Shown here: positions 37,047-46,317 of the stretch, piece after piece
Position numbering within the stretch: the first letter of the stretch is position 1
Layout: each line of letters begins with the position of its first letter
Assembly: GCA_002307375.1 (NCBI GenBank)
Contig: NTJI01000001.1
Span: 1,674,001 to 1,738,000 of the forward strand
Length of the DNA: 64,000 nt
Reading direction: 5' to 3'
Source of the DNA: Lysobacteraceae bacterium NML93-0399
GTDB taxonomy: Bacteria > Pseudomonadota > Gammaproteobacteria > Xanthomonadales > Xanthomonadaceae
Translations under genes and position numbers: made by a program
The notes under the pieces: model-generated
Seen by the model: only the letters and a program-made list of their open reading frames with translations
Told to the model about the DNA's origin: nothing
Database searches by the model: none

Positions 37047-37226
37047 TCCTTCGGGCGAGCCGCTCACGGCGGGCTTGCGCTGCGCATCGTTCTGGAACGG
37101 CCGTCGCGCACGCTCGCGCGGGGCCCGACTATGCTGCGCGCCCGCCGCGGGCCGCCTGCGTCATTTTGACGCGCCGCATGCGACGTCCCCGCCATGGTGG
37201 CGCCAGATCTCGCTGCTGCTTGCCGG

Positions 37227-37487
37227 ATGACCGACCTACTCGACCCGCCACCGTCCCAACGCGTCGCCACGCGCGTCCGCACACCGCGTCAGGTGGTCCG
37301 GGCCCTGACCACGCAACTGCGCTTGCAGCCCACCCACGGTCGACGCGAGTTCGGCTGGACGGTCGAAGTCACCGGGATGACCGAAGCGGACCTGGCCGAA
37401 GTGGTTGCAATGCTCGCCAAGCGGCGCCTGCGTGCGGAATATGCGCGCGAGCTGGGCTGGTTCGCGCACTTCACCCTTCGCTGGTGA
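37227..37487 (+). CDS. Small basic protein, function unknown
   Basis: An 86-residue protein rich in Arg, with VRTPRQVVRALTTQLRLQPT and MTEADLAEVVAMLAKRRLRA as helical parts. I know no family or motif. The ATG at 37227 is preferred; an in-frame ATG at 37194 adds 11 residues. It converges on the SnoaL-like gene. Confidence 0.6.
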   Translation: MTDLLDPPPSQRVATRVRTPRQVVRALTTQLRLQPTHGRREFGWTVEVTGMTEADLAEVVAMLAKRRLRAEYARELGWFAHFTLRW

Positions 37488-37525
37488 AACGCAGGGCGGA
37501 CGAACGCCCGCCCCTGCGATGACCC

Positions 37526-37942
37526 TCAGCGCACCTGCGCGAGCCAGTCTTCGAGGTTGTAGTAGTTGCTGACCCGGGCGATGCGCGCGTCGCGGATCTC
37601 GAAGAACGCGCCGCCCGGCAGCACGTAACGCTGGCCGTTCGCGGCGGGCAGGCCGGCATCGTCGGCCAGGTACTCGCCATGCACCACGTATTCGGCTGCC
37701 GCGCGGTGTCCATCATCGGTCGCCATGACGACGATGTCCTCGAGCCGCTCGCGGTAGCTGGTGTCCATGCGCTGCATGAAGGCCACGAATGCGTCGCGTC
37801 CCTGCTCGCGCGCGCCCTGCTTGAGATCGTGAGCGACATCGTCGGTGAGCAGGGCGAGCATCGCGTCGCGGTCGCCGGCGTTGAAGTCGGCGTAACAGGC
37901 GGTCACCAGCTGCACGGTGGTGTCACGGGGGGAGTCGGTCAT
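37526..37942 (-). CDS. SnoaL-like / ketosteroid-isomerase-fold protein
   Basis: A 138-residue NTF2-fold protein of the nuclear transport factor 2/SnoaL superfamily. Its features are ACYADFNAGDRDAMLALLTD, AFVAFMQRMDTSYRERLEDI, AAEYVVHGEYLADDAGLP and YNLEDWL, a pattern shared by ketosteroid isomerase-related proteins. No catalytic role can be fixed. It overlaps the preceding ElyC-like gene by four bases and is the last of three genes in the operon. Confidence 0.82.
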   Translation of the reverse strand: MTDSPRDTTVQLVTACYADFNAGDRDAMLALLTDDVAHDLKQGAREQGRDAFVAFMQRMDTSYRERLEDIVVMATDDGHRAAAEYVVHGEYLADDAGLPAANGQRYVLPGGAFFEIRDARIARVSNYYNLEDWLAQVR

Positions 37943-38574
37943 CGGGTCAGGGCCTGTCGGGTCGCGTCCCAGAGGTCGCGGTGGAAGAAATAGACTTCGC
38001 GCAGCAGGAACTCGCGCTGCGTGCGGAAGGTGCGGAAGCGGGTGGATGGCGTCGGCGAACCCAGCGCGTCGATGCCCAGCCGGCGACAGGTACGCAGGGC
38101 GCGTGCCATGTGCAGCGGATCACTGACGATGATCACCCGGTGCAGGTCGTGGTCCCGCAGCAGGCGCCGGGTTTCGACGAGGTTCTCGACCGTCGTGCGC
38201 GAGCGCGATTCGATCAGGATCGCCGATTCGGGAATCTCCTGGCGCAGGGCATAGCGGCGGGCAACCTGCGACTCGGAAAACCGCGCCTTCGCGCCGCCGT
38301 AGCCGCCGGTGAAGATCAGCGTCCCGGCGTGGCCGGCGCGATAGAGATCCAGTCCGTGGTTGATGCGCGCTTCGAACACCGGCGAGGGCTGCGCGTCGTA
38401 GGCCGCCGCGCCCAGCACGACGATCGCGTCCGCTTCGCCGGCCTCATCGCGGTTGCCCACGTGCACGATCCACGCGGCCACGCCCAGCAGCCAGGCGGCG
38501 AGCAGCACGGCCAGCCACACGCAGGCGCGCACGAAACGCCGGAACGGACCGCGCTTGCGCGTCATCGTGCCCAT
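37939..38574 (-). CDS. YdcF/ElyC/SanA-type DUF218 membrane protein
   Basis: A 211-residue protein with one N-terminal membrane helix (ACVWLAVLLAAWLLGVAAWI) and a periplasmic DUF218 domain: EADAIVVLGAAAYDAQPSPV, LDLYRAGHAGTLIFTGGYGG, PESAILIESRSRTTVENLVE, VIIVSDPLHMARALRTC. Relatives ElyC and SanA act in envelope polymer or barrier maintenance. A second ATG at 38565 is possible. It begins seven bases after the dehydratase stop. Confidence 0.88.
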   Translation of the reverse strand: MGTMTRKRGPFRRFVRACVWLAVLLAAWLLGVAAWIVHVGNRDEAGEADAIVVLGAAAYDAQPSPVFEARINHGLDLYRAGHAGTLIFTGGYGGAKARFSESQVARRYALRQEIPESAILIESRSRTTVENLVETRRLLRDHDLHRVIIVSDPLHMARALRTCRRLGIDALGSPTPSTRFRTFRTQREFLLREVYFFHRDLWDATRQALTR

Positions 38575-38581
38575 ACGTCGC

Positions 38582-39559
38582 TCAAGCCAGCCACGGCAGA
38601 CGGTCGGGGTCGACATTGCCGCCGCTGAGCACGACACCGACGCGCAATCCGGCGAACCGCGCCGGTTCGGCGAGTACCGCGGCCAGCGCGACCGCCGACG
38701 AGGGTTCGACCAGCTGTTTGGTGTGGACCGCGAGCCGGCGCATCGCGGCAATGGTCGCGGCGTCGTCGACCCGGATCACCTCGACCGGTGCACCGTCACT
38801 GCTCCGGTGCGCGTGCAGGAGTTCGAAGTTGGGGGCGCCCAGCAGGGCCCGCAGGCCATCGCAGACCGTCGCCGGTGTCTGGCTTTCGACGCGGCGCCCG
38901 GTCTCGAGCGCACGGAAGGTGTCGTCGGCGCCGGAAGGTTCGGCCAGCACCAGACGGGTGCGGGGCGAGGCATGCGCCAGCGCCAGGACCGCGCCCGCGG
39001 CCAGACCGCCGCCGCCGACAGGCAGCACCAGCGCGTCGAGCACGGACTGGTGCAGCAGTTCGAGCGTCGCGGTGCCTTGGCCGGCGATGACGTCCCGGTT
39101 CGCGTAAGGATGGACCAGCGTGGCGCCGGTCTGACTGCGTAGCTGCTCGCAGGCCGCTTCGCGCGCGGCCATGGTGGCCTCGCAGCGGTGCAGCACCGCG
39201 CCGTAGCTGGCGATCGCGGCGAGCTTGGCCGCCACCGCGCCCTCGGGCACCACCACATGGCAGACGATGCCGCGCGAGGCTGCCGCCAGCGCGAGGGCCG
39301 CGCCGTGGTTGCCCGACGAATGCGTGACCACGCCGCGCGCCGCGACCTCGGCCGACAGCGACCACACCGCATTGCAGGCGCCGCGGAACTTGAATGCACC
39401 GGCGCGCTGCAGATGTTCGGCCTTGAAATGCAGGCTGCAGCCGGCCGCCTCGTCGATCGTGCGGGCATGGAGTACCGGCGTGACATGGGCCCGGTCGGCG
39501 ATGCGGGCCGCGGCCGCCAGGACATCGTCGGGCCGGGGCAGTGGGGCGGGGGCGGTCAT
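38582..39559 (-). CDS. Threonine/serine dehydratase family PLP enzyme
   Basis: Fold-type II PLP enzyme that deaminates threonine or serine, or racemises serine. The PLP Lys57 lies in AGAFKFRGACNAV; the SSGNHGAALALAAAS loop and the phosphate-binding glycine loop PVGGGGLAAG are typical. Near the end SGGNVDPD is conserved. The 325-residue length without an ACT domain suggests a catabolic or racemase-like enzyme rather than biosynthetic IlvA. First gene of the operon with the ElyC-like and SnoaL-like genes. Confidence 0.88.
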   Translation of the reverse strand: MTAPAPLPRPDDVLAAAARIADRAHVTPVLHARTIDEAAGCSLHFKAEHLQRAGAFKFRGACNAVWSLSAEVAARGVVTHSSGNHGAALALAAASRGIVCHVVVPEGAVAAKLAAIASYGAVLHRCEATMAAREAACEQLRSQTGATLVHPYANRDVIAGQGTATLELLHQSVLDALVLPVGGGGLAAGAVLALAHASPRTRLVLAEPSGADDTFRALETGRRVESQTPATVCDGLRALLGAPNFELLHAHRSSDGAPVEVIRVDDAATIAAMRRLAVHTKQLVEPSSAVALAAVLAEPARFAGLRVGVVLSGGNVDPDRLPWLA

Positions 39560-39703
39560 CCCGCCAAGCGTAACGGAAGCTCGGGTCGTGGTTGAACGGG
39601 GTGCGACCGGCCGGACGCATCGGGCGTTGCACCGGGCCGGCTTAAGGGCCGATTCAATGCGGCGGGCGGATGCTGGCCGCCAGATCGACAGGGGTGGACC
39701 GAC

Positions 39704-40399
39704 ATGTTTCGCAAGGCTTTTCTGCTCGTCGCCTGCCTGACGCTGGCCGGCTGCGCGTCCTACGGGTATCGCGGCGGCAGCGGCGATTACTACTACGGTT
39801 CGCCCACGACGACCTACCGCTACTACGGCGCGCCCTACGGCAGTCTCGGCTACGGCCGCGGATACGGCTGGTATGGCGGTGCGGGCGTCGGCTCGCCCTA
39901 CTGGCGCCACAACGGCTGGAGCCGCTATCCGTATGGTTACGGCGGCGGCTATTACCGCCCGCCGCCGGTGATCGTGCGGCCGGTCTATCCCGGCCGGCCC
40001 GACGATCGTCCGCCGCGGCGGCACAACTACGAATACGCGCGTCCCGAAAGCGGTCGACCGGGACACGGCGGGCAGCGCCCGGAACGCGCGGACGGAACCC
40101 GCCCCGGCGGTCCGGGACCGGGCTGGGGCGGCCGTCCGCCGGTGCGCGGCGACGCCGATCGGCCCGGTCGTCCGCAGGGCGGCTGGAATGGTCGTCCGCA
40201 GCGCGGCGAGGGCACGCGACGCCCCGAGGGCCGCCCGGCGTTCCGTCCGCCCCAGCGGCCCGAACGCGTCACCGCGCCCGCGATCCGTCCGGCCGCCGAA
40301 CGCCCGATGCGTGCGGCGCCGGCCCGCGTCGAGCGCAGCCCGGCGCCCCGAATGGAAAGGCGGACCTCGGTCACACACCGGGAAGTCGAGCCGATCTAG
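39704..40399 (+). CDS. Tyr/Gly-rich lipoprotein with Arg/Pro-rich tail
   Basis: A 231-residue predicted lipoprotein (lipobox LAGC, Cys18). Residues 20-95 are built of Tyr and Gly (SYGYRGGSGDYYYGSP, GYGGGYYRPPP), and the remaining half is disordered and Pro/Arg/Gly-rich (RPERADGTRPGGPGP, PPQRPERVTAPAIRP). I know no domain. Its composition is unlike its neighbours, so it may be a surface or envelope-associated protein that binds nucleic acid or polymer; that is a guess from charge. Confidence 0.7.
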   Translation: MFRKAFLLVACLTLAGCASYGYRGGSGDYYYGSPTTTYRYYGAPYGSLGYGRGYGWYGGAGVGSPYWRHNGWSRYPYGYGGGYYRPPPVIVRPVYPGRPDDRPPRRHNYEYARPESGRPGHGGQRPERADGTRPGGPGPGWGGRPPVRGDADRPGRPQGGWNGRPQRGEGTRRPEGRPAFRPPQRPERVTAPAIRPAAERPMRAAPARVERSPAPRMERRTSVTHREVEPI

Positions 40400-40771
40400 A
40401 GCTTGCGCTGCGCCGATCGGCGGAGGAAGCTTCGCTGCACGTGACCCGCTGCGTCGGTTTCCGACGAAAAAGTCACTCCAGCTGTCGACACCCGGCGGGG
40501 GATACCGGATCCCCCCTGTTCCGCCTCCGCCGGGCGTCGGCTCCCGACCTGGATCAGATCCGGTCGGCGAGCCCAAAAAGATGGGGCCGGATGTCCCCCG
40601 ACATCCGGCCCCGTGCTTCCCCGCTGCGTGCCTGGCCAGCCCTGTTCCAATCTCCGGCCGCGCCCCCCTTTCTCGACGCTTGCCGCTGCGGGTGCCCCCG
40701 AAAGCACGCAGCTTCTGTGCCAACTCTGGCGACAGACCCGCCGCAACGCCCAACTCGCGGATAATCCGCCC
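40400..40771. other. Hairpin-rich region upstream of mnmG
   Basis: No protein gene is visible. Four hairpins follow each other: CGTCGG/CCGACG with a TTT loop (40452-40466, then AAAAA); GGGGGAT/ATCCCCC (40497-40515); CGACC-T-GGATC paired with GATCC-GGTCG (40545-40566); and a perfect 12-bp stem GGGGCCGGATGT/ACATCCGGCCCC with a CCCCCG loop (40583-40612). Read on the minus strand, the last one is followed by a TTTTT run, the form of a terminator. It could be an mnmG leader, a small RNA, or an antisense terminator. Confidence 0.55.
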
Positions 40772-42661
40772 ATGCGCAACGACTTCCACAGCTACGACGT
40801 CATCGTCGTCGGCGGCGGCCACGCCGGCACCGAGGCCGCGCTCGCGTCCGCGCGCGCCGGCGCCCGCACCCTGCTGCTGACCCACAACGTCGAGACCATC
40901 GGCGTGATGAGCTGCAACCCGGCCATCGGCGGCATCGGCAAGGGCCATCTGGTGCGCGAGATCGACGCGCTCGGCGGCGTGATGGCGCGCGCGGCCGACG
41001 CGGCCGGCATCCAGTGGCGTCGACTCAATGCCTCCAAGGGCCCGGCGGTGCGCGCGACGCGCTGCCAGGCCGACCGCAATCTCTATCGCGCCTTCGTGCG
41101 CCGCGCCGTCGAGGCGCAGCCGAATCTGACGATCTTCCAGTCGGCGGTCGACGACCTCGTCATCGATGGCGACGTGGTGCGTGGCGCGATCACCCAGACC
41201 GGCCTGCGTTTCGACGCGCCGGCCGTGGTCCTGACCGCCGGCACGTTCCTCGCCGGGCGCATCCACATCGGCGAAGCGCAATCGGCCGGCGGCCGCGCGG
41301 GCGATCCGCCCGCCGCCACGCTCGCCGCGCGCCTGCGCGAGCGTCCGTTCGTCGTCGATCGCCTCAAGACCGGCACGCCACCGCGCATCGACGGGCGCAC
41401 GCTCGACTACACCGCGATGACGATCCAGCCGGGCGACGATCCGCGTCCGGTGTTCTCCTTCATGGGCACGCGCGACGACCATCCGCGTCAGGTGCCGTGC
41501 TGGATCACCCGCACCACCGAACGCACGCACGAAATCATCCGCGGCGCGCTGCATCGCTCGCCGATGTACTCGGGCCAGATCGAAGGCATCGGCCCGCGCT
41601 ACTGCCCGTCGATCGAAGACAAGGTGGTGCGTTTCGCCGACAAGGACAGTCACCAGATCTTCGTCGAGCCCGAAGGTCTCGACGTCGCCGAGATCTATCC
41701 CAACGGCATTTCGACCTCGCTGCCGTTCGACGTGCAGCTGGAGGTCGTGCGCAGCATCGTCGGCTTCGAACAGGCGCATATCACCCGCGCCGGTTACGCG
41801 ATCGAGTACGACTTCTTCGACCCGCGTGGCCTGAAAGCCACGCTGGAGACGCGTGCCGTCGCGGGCCTGTACTTCGCCGGCCAGATCAACGGCACCACCG
41901 GCTACGAGGAAGCCGCCGCGCAGGGCCTGCTCGCCGGCGTCAACGCCGCGCGCCAGGTGCGTGGGCTCGACAGCTGGAGTCCGCGTCGCGACCAGGCCTA
42001 CATCGGTGTGCTGGTCGACGATCTGATCACGCACGGCACGAAAGAGCCCTATCGCATGTTCACCAGCCGCGCCGAATACCGGCTGCAGCTGCGCGAGGAC
42101 AATGCGGACCTGCGCCTGACCGCGGTCGGGCGCGAACTCGGCCTTGTCGACGATGCACGCTGGAAGCGTTTCGACGCCAAGCGCGAAGCGGTCGAACAGG
42201 AAAGCCAGCGTCTGCGCAGCCTCTGGGCCTCACCGCAGAACGCAATCGGCCGCGCGGCGGTGGACGCGCTCGGCATCGAGCTGCGCCGGGAGAGCAACGG
42301 CATCGACCTGCTGCGCCGGCCGGAACTCGGCTACGCGTCGCTGATGCGCATCGACGGCATCGGTCCGGGCGTCGAGGACGCCGATGTCGCAGAGCAGGTC
42401 GAGATCGAGGCCAAGTACTCCGGCTACCTCGAACGCCAGCGCGTGGAGATCGAACGTGCGCAACGGCAGGAGACCACGGCGATTGCGCCCGACTTCGACT
42501 ACGCGCAGGTGCGCGGCCTGTCGGCGGAACTGGCGCAGAAGCTGACGCAGGTGCGGCCGCTGACCGTCGGCCAGGCGCAGCGCATTCCCGGCATGACCCC
42601 GGCGGCGATCTCGCTGCTGCTGGTCCATCTGGAGCGCGCGCGCCGTGTCCGCGCCGCCTGA
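40772..42661 (+). CDS. mnmG: MnmG (GidA), tRNA uridine-34 modification enzyme
   Basis: FAD- and folate-dependent enzyme that, with MnmE, adds the carboxymethylaminomethyl group to the wobble uridine of several tRNAs. The FAD-binding start is [20 protein letters not shown]. Family motifs are [67 protein letters not shown] and the C-terminal [16 protein letters not shown]. The 629-residue length is the same as in E. coli. The ATG at 40772 is the family start; an upstream in-frame GTG/ATG would run through the hairpin region. Confidence 0.97.
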   Translation: MRNDFHSYDVIVVGGGHAGTEAALASARAGARTLLLTHNVETIGVMSCNPAIGGIGKGHLVREIDALGGVMARAADAAGIQWRRLNASKGPAVRATRCQADRNLYRAFVRRAVEAQPNLTIFQSAVDDLVIDGDVVRGAITQTGLRFDAPAVVLTAGTFLAGRIHIGEAQSAGGRAGDPPAATLAARLRERPFVVDRLKTGTPPRIDGRTLDYTAMTIQPGDDPRPVFSFMGTRDDHPRQVPCWITRTTERTHEIIRGALHRSPMYSGQIEGIGPRYCPSIEDKVVRFADKDSHQIFVEPEGLDVAEIYPNGISTSLPFDVQLEVVRSIVGFEQAHITRAGYAIEYDFFDPRGLKATLETRAVAGLYFAGQINGTTGYEEAAAQGLLAGVNAARQVRGLDSWSPRRDQAYIGVLVDDLITHGTKEPYRMFTSRAEYRLQLREDNADLRLTAVGRELGLVDDARWKRFDAKREAVEQESQRLRSLWASPQNAIGRAAVDALGIELRRESNGIDLLRRPELGYASLMRIDGIGPGVEDADVAEQVEIEAKYSGYLERQRVEIERAQRQETTAIAPDFDYAQVRGLSAELAQKLTQVRPLTVGQAQRIPGMTPAAISLLLVHLERARRVRAA

Positions 42662-42719
42662 CGGCGCGAATGCGGCCTCGATCACCCGCCGTTCCGGCGC
42701 CTCGTGTTGAGTTGAGACG

Positions 42720-43103
42720 ATGTCCGATCGGCAGGCCCGCGCGATGAAATCTCACCTGTTGGCAGCAGCGCTCTTCCTCGTTGTGGGCACGGCGTACTGG
42801 ACCATCGTGTCGGTGCTGGGCGGTACACCGGAACCCTGGGATGCGCCGGGTTACTGGACGGTCGCCTACCCCGGTGTCCTGCTGCTTTCTGCAGTGGCCG
42901 GGCTCGTCCGTCCGGCGGGCGCCTGGGCGTGGGGGGCGCTGCTGGTGCTGGCCCAGGTGGTTGTCGTCGTGATCGCGACCGGTGTCGGTCCTCTGCTGGC
43001 CGCGGGCCTGCTGTATGCCGTAGTCCTGTCGCTGCCGGCCTCGTTGACCTCGTCCGTCGCAGGCTGGTGGCGGAAGCGGCGCACGACACGCGACGCGGCC
43101 TGA
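42720..43103 (+). CDS. Small four-helix membrane protein, function unknown
   Basis: A 127-residue hydrophobic protein with four likely helices (LLAAALFLVVGTAYWTIVSVL; YWTVAYPGVLLLSAVAGLV; WAWGALLVLAQVVVVVIATG; LLAAGLLYAVVLSLPASLT) and a basic end WWRKRRTTRDAA. I know no family. It follows mnmG by 58 bases and may be cotranscribed. Confidence 0.7.
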   Translation: MSDRQARAMKSHLLAAALFLVVGTAYWTIVSVLGGTPEPWDAPGYWTVAYPGVLLLSAVAGLVRPAGAWAWGALLVLAQVVVVVIATGVGPLLAAGLLYAVVLSLPASLTSSVAGWWRKRRTTRDAA

Positions 43104-43217
43104 GCTGCCTCGCAGCTGTCTGCGTGCAGCCAACGCGAGCCTGACCCGGCAAATTTGACGCGGTGGTGTCCGTCGCATCGGTACACCTCTCGCCGGTTCG
43201 AATCGCGGGACAGGCAC

Positions 43218-43490
43218 GTGGCACAACAGATGCGGGGTTTCAATGCCGACGATGCGCGCGCACTCGTCGATGATGCGCATCGCAGCGTCACCGAGTTCGT
43301 CGTTGCAGACCTGCTGCGGGAGGTCGACGTCGCCGCGCGCGCATCGCAACGCATCGTGAAGCGTCAGGTCGATGTCGACCGCCTTGGCGACGCCGCCTGC
43401 GGCGATATCGCCGCCGCGCTGCAGGCGCGCGGCTTCCAGGTGGAAGCGACCCGCGACGGGGATGGCGTTCTGTTCGTGCTGCGCTGGTGA
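43218..43490 (+). CDS. Small acidic helical protein, function unknown
   Basis: A 90-residue product with a helix-rich, repeat-free sequence (NADDARALVDDAHRSVTEFV, DLLREVDVAARASQRIVKRQ, GDIAAALQARGFQVEATRDG). I know no family. GGGACAGG sits before a GTG at 43218; an ATG at 43230 is the alternative. Codon use is like that of its neighbours. Confidence 0.55.
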   Translation: MAQQMRGFNADDARALVDDAHRSVTEFVVADLLREVDVAARASQRIVKRQVDVDRLGDAACGDIAAALQARGFQVEATRDGDGVLFVLRW

Positions 43491-43637
43491 CACACGTCTA
43501 GCCTGCAGCATCTGCGTGGACGGCAGGACCTGCCTGCGCGCACGTGCAGGTCCGTCCGCTTTCACGTGCGCACGCGACCGCATTCCTAGGCTGGCGCAAC
43601 GCGGCAGTCCGCCGCAAACGCACGCCCCGGAGGCGTT

Positions 43638-43953
43638 ATGACCGAGCTGACCAAGAACTACATCGACTGGCTTCGCGACGCGCACGCCATGGAGCAGCAG
43701 GCCGAGCAGATGCTCAAGGCCCAGGCATCGCGCATCGAGCACTATCCCGACCTGGAAGCCGCTCGAGATCGCCACCTACACCACCCTCATCGCCGCTGCC
43801 GAAGCCGCCGGAGATCCGGAGACCGCCCGGGTCTGCCGCGGCATCCTCAAGCAGGAGGAAGAAATGGCCCAGTGGCTGCTGGAGCATCTGCCGATGGTCG
43901 CCCAGCAGTTCCTGGCGCGCGACGCCGACCCGGACGCTGTCGCCAAACGCTGA
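43638..43953 (+). pseudogene. DUF892 (YciE/YciF-type) gene with internal deletion and frameshift
   Basis: The gene opens like a DUF892 ferritin-like protein: TELTKNYIDWLRDAHAMEQQ and AEQMLKAQASRIEHYPDL. Near 43757 the reading frame changes, and the C-terminal part of the same family follows in another frame: LEIATYTTLIAAAEAAGDPE, TARVCRGILKQEEEMAQWLL, QQFLARDADPDAVAKR and a stop at 43951-43953. The intact family has about 165 residues; here about 70 from the middle are missing, so deletion joined the two ends out of frame. A four-helix bundle could not form. Confidence 0.85.
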
Positions 43954-44008
43954 AGGTCGCGCGGCAGGCGATGAGTCTACCGGCGGGTCCTCGGCCTCTC
44001 CGGTGGGC

Positions 44009-45232
44009 TCACCGCGTCGATGTCGGAAGGCAGTTTGCAAGGCTCGCCTGCACCGCCGGCGGGCGCGACCGCATCGGCAATCCAAACAGGGGGCGCAGCC
44101 AGACGATCCGCCGGATCAGCAACTCGTGGATGGAGAGACAGCCGGCAGCTGTGATCAGCAGCACCAGTACGGGTTCCCGCACGGGCCCCAGCCCGTAGGG
44201 AATCAGCCAGTACGCGGCGAACACGATCAGGCTCTGATGCAGGATGTACCAGGGGTAGACGGCTTCGCTGGCGTATCGCAGGCCGGGCCATGGTCGATTC
44301 AACAGCCGTGCGCCCCATGCCAGAAGAGCCAGCAGGGCCGTCCACCAGTAGATGGTCTGGACGATCCGCACCACGCCGCGCCAGCCCTCGATGGAGAGCA
44401 GGTCGAGGTAGGCGGCGCCGGGCAGCCACGCCCCTGCCGCACGCAGCCCCAGATAGCTCAGGCCGGATGCCAGAGCGGCCACCAGCAGCCTGTGGCGATG
44501 CTTCGTCAGTGCGATCCACATCGCATCGCTGCAGGCGATCAGAAGGCCGAAGGCGAATACCACGCCGTAACGCGCGTGGTTGAACCAGTCGCCGGCCAGC
44601 ACATGTGTCGACGGGAACCGAGGGTCGAGCACCCACAGCGCGAACAGATACCACAGCGGCGGCGCCGTCCACAGCAGCCAACGCCCTCGCGTGCAGAGCC
44701 AACCGGCGATGCGTGCTCCGCCGCATGTATGCCAGACGGTCGATACCACCAATGCCAGCATCGTGTAGGTCCACAGGTAAGGCAGATACCAGACATGGTT
44801 CCAGGTGAAGCCGTATTCGGCGCCGGTGAACGCACCGCCTGGCCAAAGCCGGAACTGCAGATACCGCAGCATGAACATACCGAAGCCCCCATCGAAGGTA
44901 CCGAGCATTCGGGCCTCGCACCAGGCCTGCACGGGCACGATCGCGGCGATGCCGAACGCAAGCGGCAACAGCAGCCGCCAGCTGCGGGCGAGTGCCAGCC
45001 GCAAGGGGGCGCGGCGCGCCAGCGCCAGCCCAAGAGCGATACCCGACAGCAGGAACAGCAGCGACATGCGCCAGCGATTGACGAGCACCATCGGCCACTC
45101 CGCCCAGGCCAGCAGCGTCGGGCTCTTGATATGGAAGCCCCAGTCGACCACGTAGACCATTCCCACGTGGTAGAGGATCAACAGCGCGAATGCGAAGACG
45201 CGGAGGGTGTCGAGGTCGTGCCTTCGGGGCAT
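44009..45232 (-). CDS. Acyltransferase-3 family membrane protein (OpgC-like)
   Basis: A 407-residue integral membrane acyltransferase with about ten helices. The start MPRRHDLDTLRVFAFALLIL with YHVGMVY has the catalytic-type His of the family (here in ILYHVGM). Further features are RWRMSLLFLLSGIALGLALA, YGFTWNHVWYLPYLWTYTML and EAVYPWYILHQSLIVFAAYW near the end. OpgC succinylates periplasmic glucans; other members acylate polysaccharide or antibiotics. The acceptor here is unknown. It diverges from a LytTR regulator gene. Confidence 0.88.
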   Translation of the reverse strand: MPRRHDLDTLRVFAFALLILYHVGMVYVVDWGFHIKSPTLLAWAEWPMVLVNRWRMSLLFLLSGIALGLALARRAPLRLALARSWRLLLPLAFGIAAIVPVQAWCEARMLGTFDGGFGMFMLRYLQFRLWPGGAFTGAEYGFTWNHVWYLPYLWTYTMLALVVSTVWHTCGGARIAGWLCTRGRWLLWTAPPLWYLFALWVLDPRFPSTHVLAGDWFNHARYGVVFAFGLLIACSDAMWIALTKHRHRLLVAALASGLSYLGLRAAGAWLPGAAYLDLLSIEGWRGVVRIVQTIYWWTALLALLAWGARLLNRPWPGLRYASEAVYPWYILHQSLIVFAAYWLIPYGLGPVREPVLVLLITAAGCLSIHELLIRRIVWLRPLFGLPMRSRPPAVQASLANCLPTSTR

Positions 45233-45384
45233 GGGCGCTCCAGGTCGGATCGGAGTGCCAGCGTCGTGGGCCTGACCTGCGATCGGGGCACAAAGGGCTG
45301 TGCGCCGGGGATACAGGGACGGATCGTGGGCCCTCAGGGACGAATGCTGCTGTCGCGTTGGCCCTGCCTGCCTAGAATGCGCGC

Positions 45385-46257
45385 ATGTCGAGCGTCGCCT
45401 CCCCGCCCTCCAGCATCGCCGAACGGTTCCTTCATCGGCGACGTACGTTCGAAGTCGGGTACTGGCTGATCAGCGGCGCGATGTCGGCGGTCGGCAATAC
45501 CGCGACCGCCCATATGGACGTCGCCCGCGCCGGCCTCGCTGTCGCCCCGTGGGAAGTCGCGACATGGGAGATGAGCAGCGCCGTGGCCTGGCTGTTGCTC
45601 ATTCCTCTGGTGGTGGCGTTCACCGCGCGGTGGCCGGTGCACCTCGACAACTGGGCGCGGCGCGTGCCTGTGTACGTGCTGGCCAGTGTGGCGTGGTCGG
45701 TGCTGCATGTCGGGCTGATGGTCGGCATGCGCAAGCTCGTCTACGGCTGGCACGACGAGAGCTACGTCTTCGGACAGGCGTTCGTCTACGAATACATCAA
45801 GGACGCCCGGACCTTCCTCGGCCTGGTCGTGGTGATGCATCTCTATCGCGCCCTCGTGCGCCGCCTGCAGGGCGAGGCCAGTTTGCTGGCCGCGCCCGAC
45901 GATGACAGCCCGCCTGTCGAGCCGGTCGAGCGCCCATCGCGCTTCCTCGTCCGCAAGCTGGGTCGGGAATTCCTCGTGGCCGCTGGCGATATCGAGCGTG
46001 TGCAGGCCGCAGGCAACTATGCGGACCTGCACGTGCGCGGCAAAACCTACCCGCTGCGTACGACGCTGGCCGAACTCGAAGCGCGGCTCGACCCGGACCG
46101 CTTCCTCCGCGTCCATCGCAGCCATCTGGTCAACGTGACCTGTATCGCGTCGATCGAGTCGCTCGACAGCGGCGATGCGCGTGTCCACTTGCTGGACGGC
46201 ACCGTCGTGCCCTGCAGTCGACGCTATCGCGAGCAGCTGCGCGCGGCGGTGCTCTAG
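45385..46257 (+). CDS. Membrane-anchored LytTR transcription regulator
   Basis: A 290-residue protein with four likely membrane helices in residues about 28-155 (AVAWLLLIPLVVAFTARW, VPVYVLASVAWSVLHVGLMV, FLGLVVVMHLYRALVRRL), a linker, and a C-terminal LytTR DNA-binding domain: FLVRKLGREFLVAAGDIERV, QAAGNYADLHVRGKTYPLRT, FLRVHRSHLVNVTCIASIES, DGTVVPCSRRYREQL. There is no receiver domain, so sensing would be through the membrane part. It is divergent from the acyltransferase gene, a likely target. Confidence 0.92.
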   Translation: MSSVASPPSSIAERFLHRRRTFEVGYWLISGAMSAVGNTATAHMDVARAGLAVAPWEVATWEMSSAVAWLLLIPLVVAFTARWPVHLDNWARRVPVYVLASVAWSVLHVGLMVGMRKLVYGWHDESYVFGQAFVYEYIKDARTFLGLVVVMHLYRALVRRLQGEASLLAAPDDDSPPVEPVERPSRFLVRKLGREFLVAAGDIERVQAAGNYADLHVRGKTYPLRTTLAELEARLDPDRFLRVHRSHLVNVTCIASIESLDSGDARVHLLDGTVVPCSRRYREQLRAAVL

Positions 46258-46317
46258 TCGCCGCCTGCCTGCGAAGTGGGCTGTGTCCCGCACAGCCGGC
46301 CTCGCGCACGCCCGCGC

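Noticed and set aside
40400..40771. oriC next to mnmG, as in E. coli
   Set aside because: No DnaA boxes (TTATNCACA) or AT-rich unwinding region, and no dnaA, rpmH or rsmG nearby.
38582..42034. Open frame of 1150 codons on the minus strand
   Set aside because: Only the last 325 codons (the dehydratase, from 39559) are real; the upstream part is antisense to the lipoprotein and mnmG.
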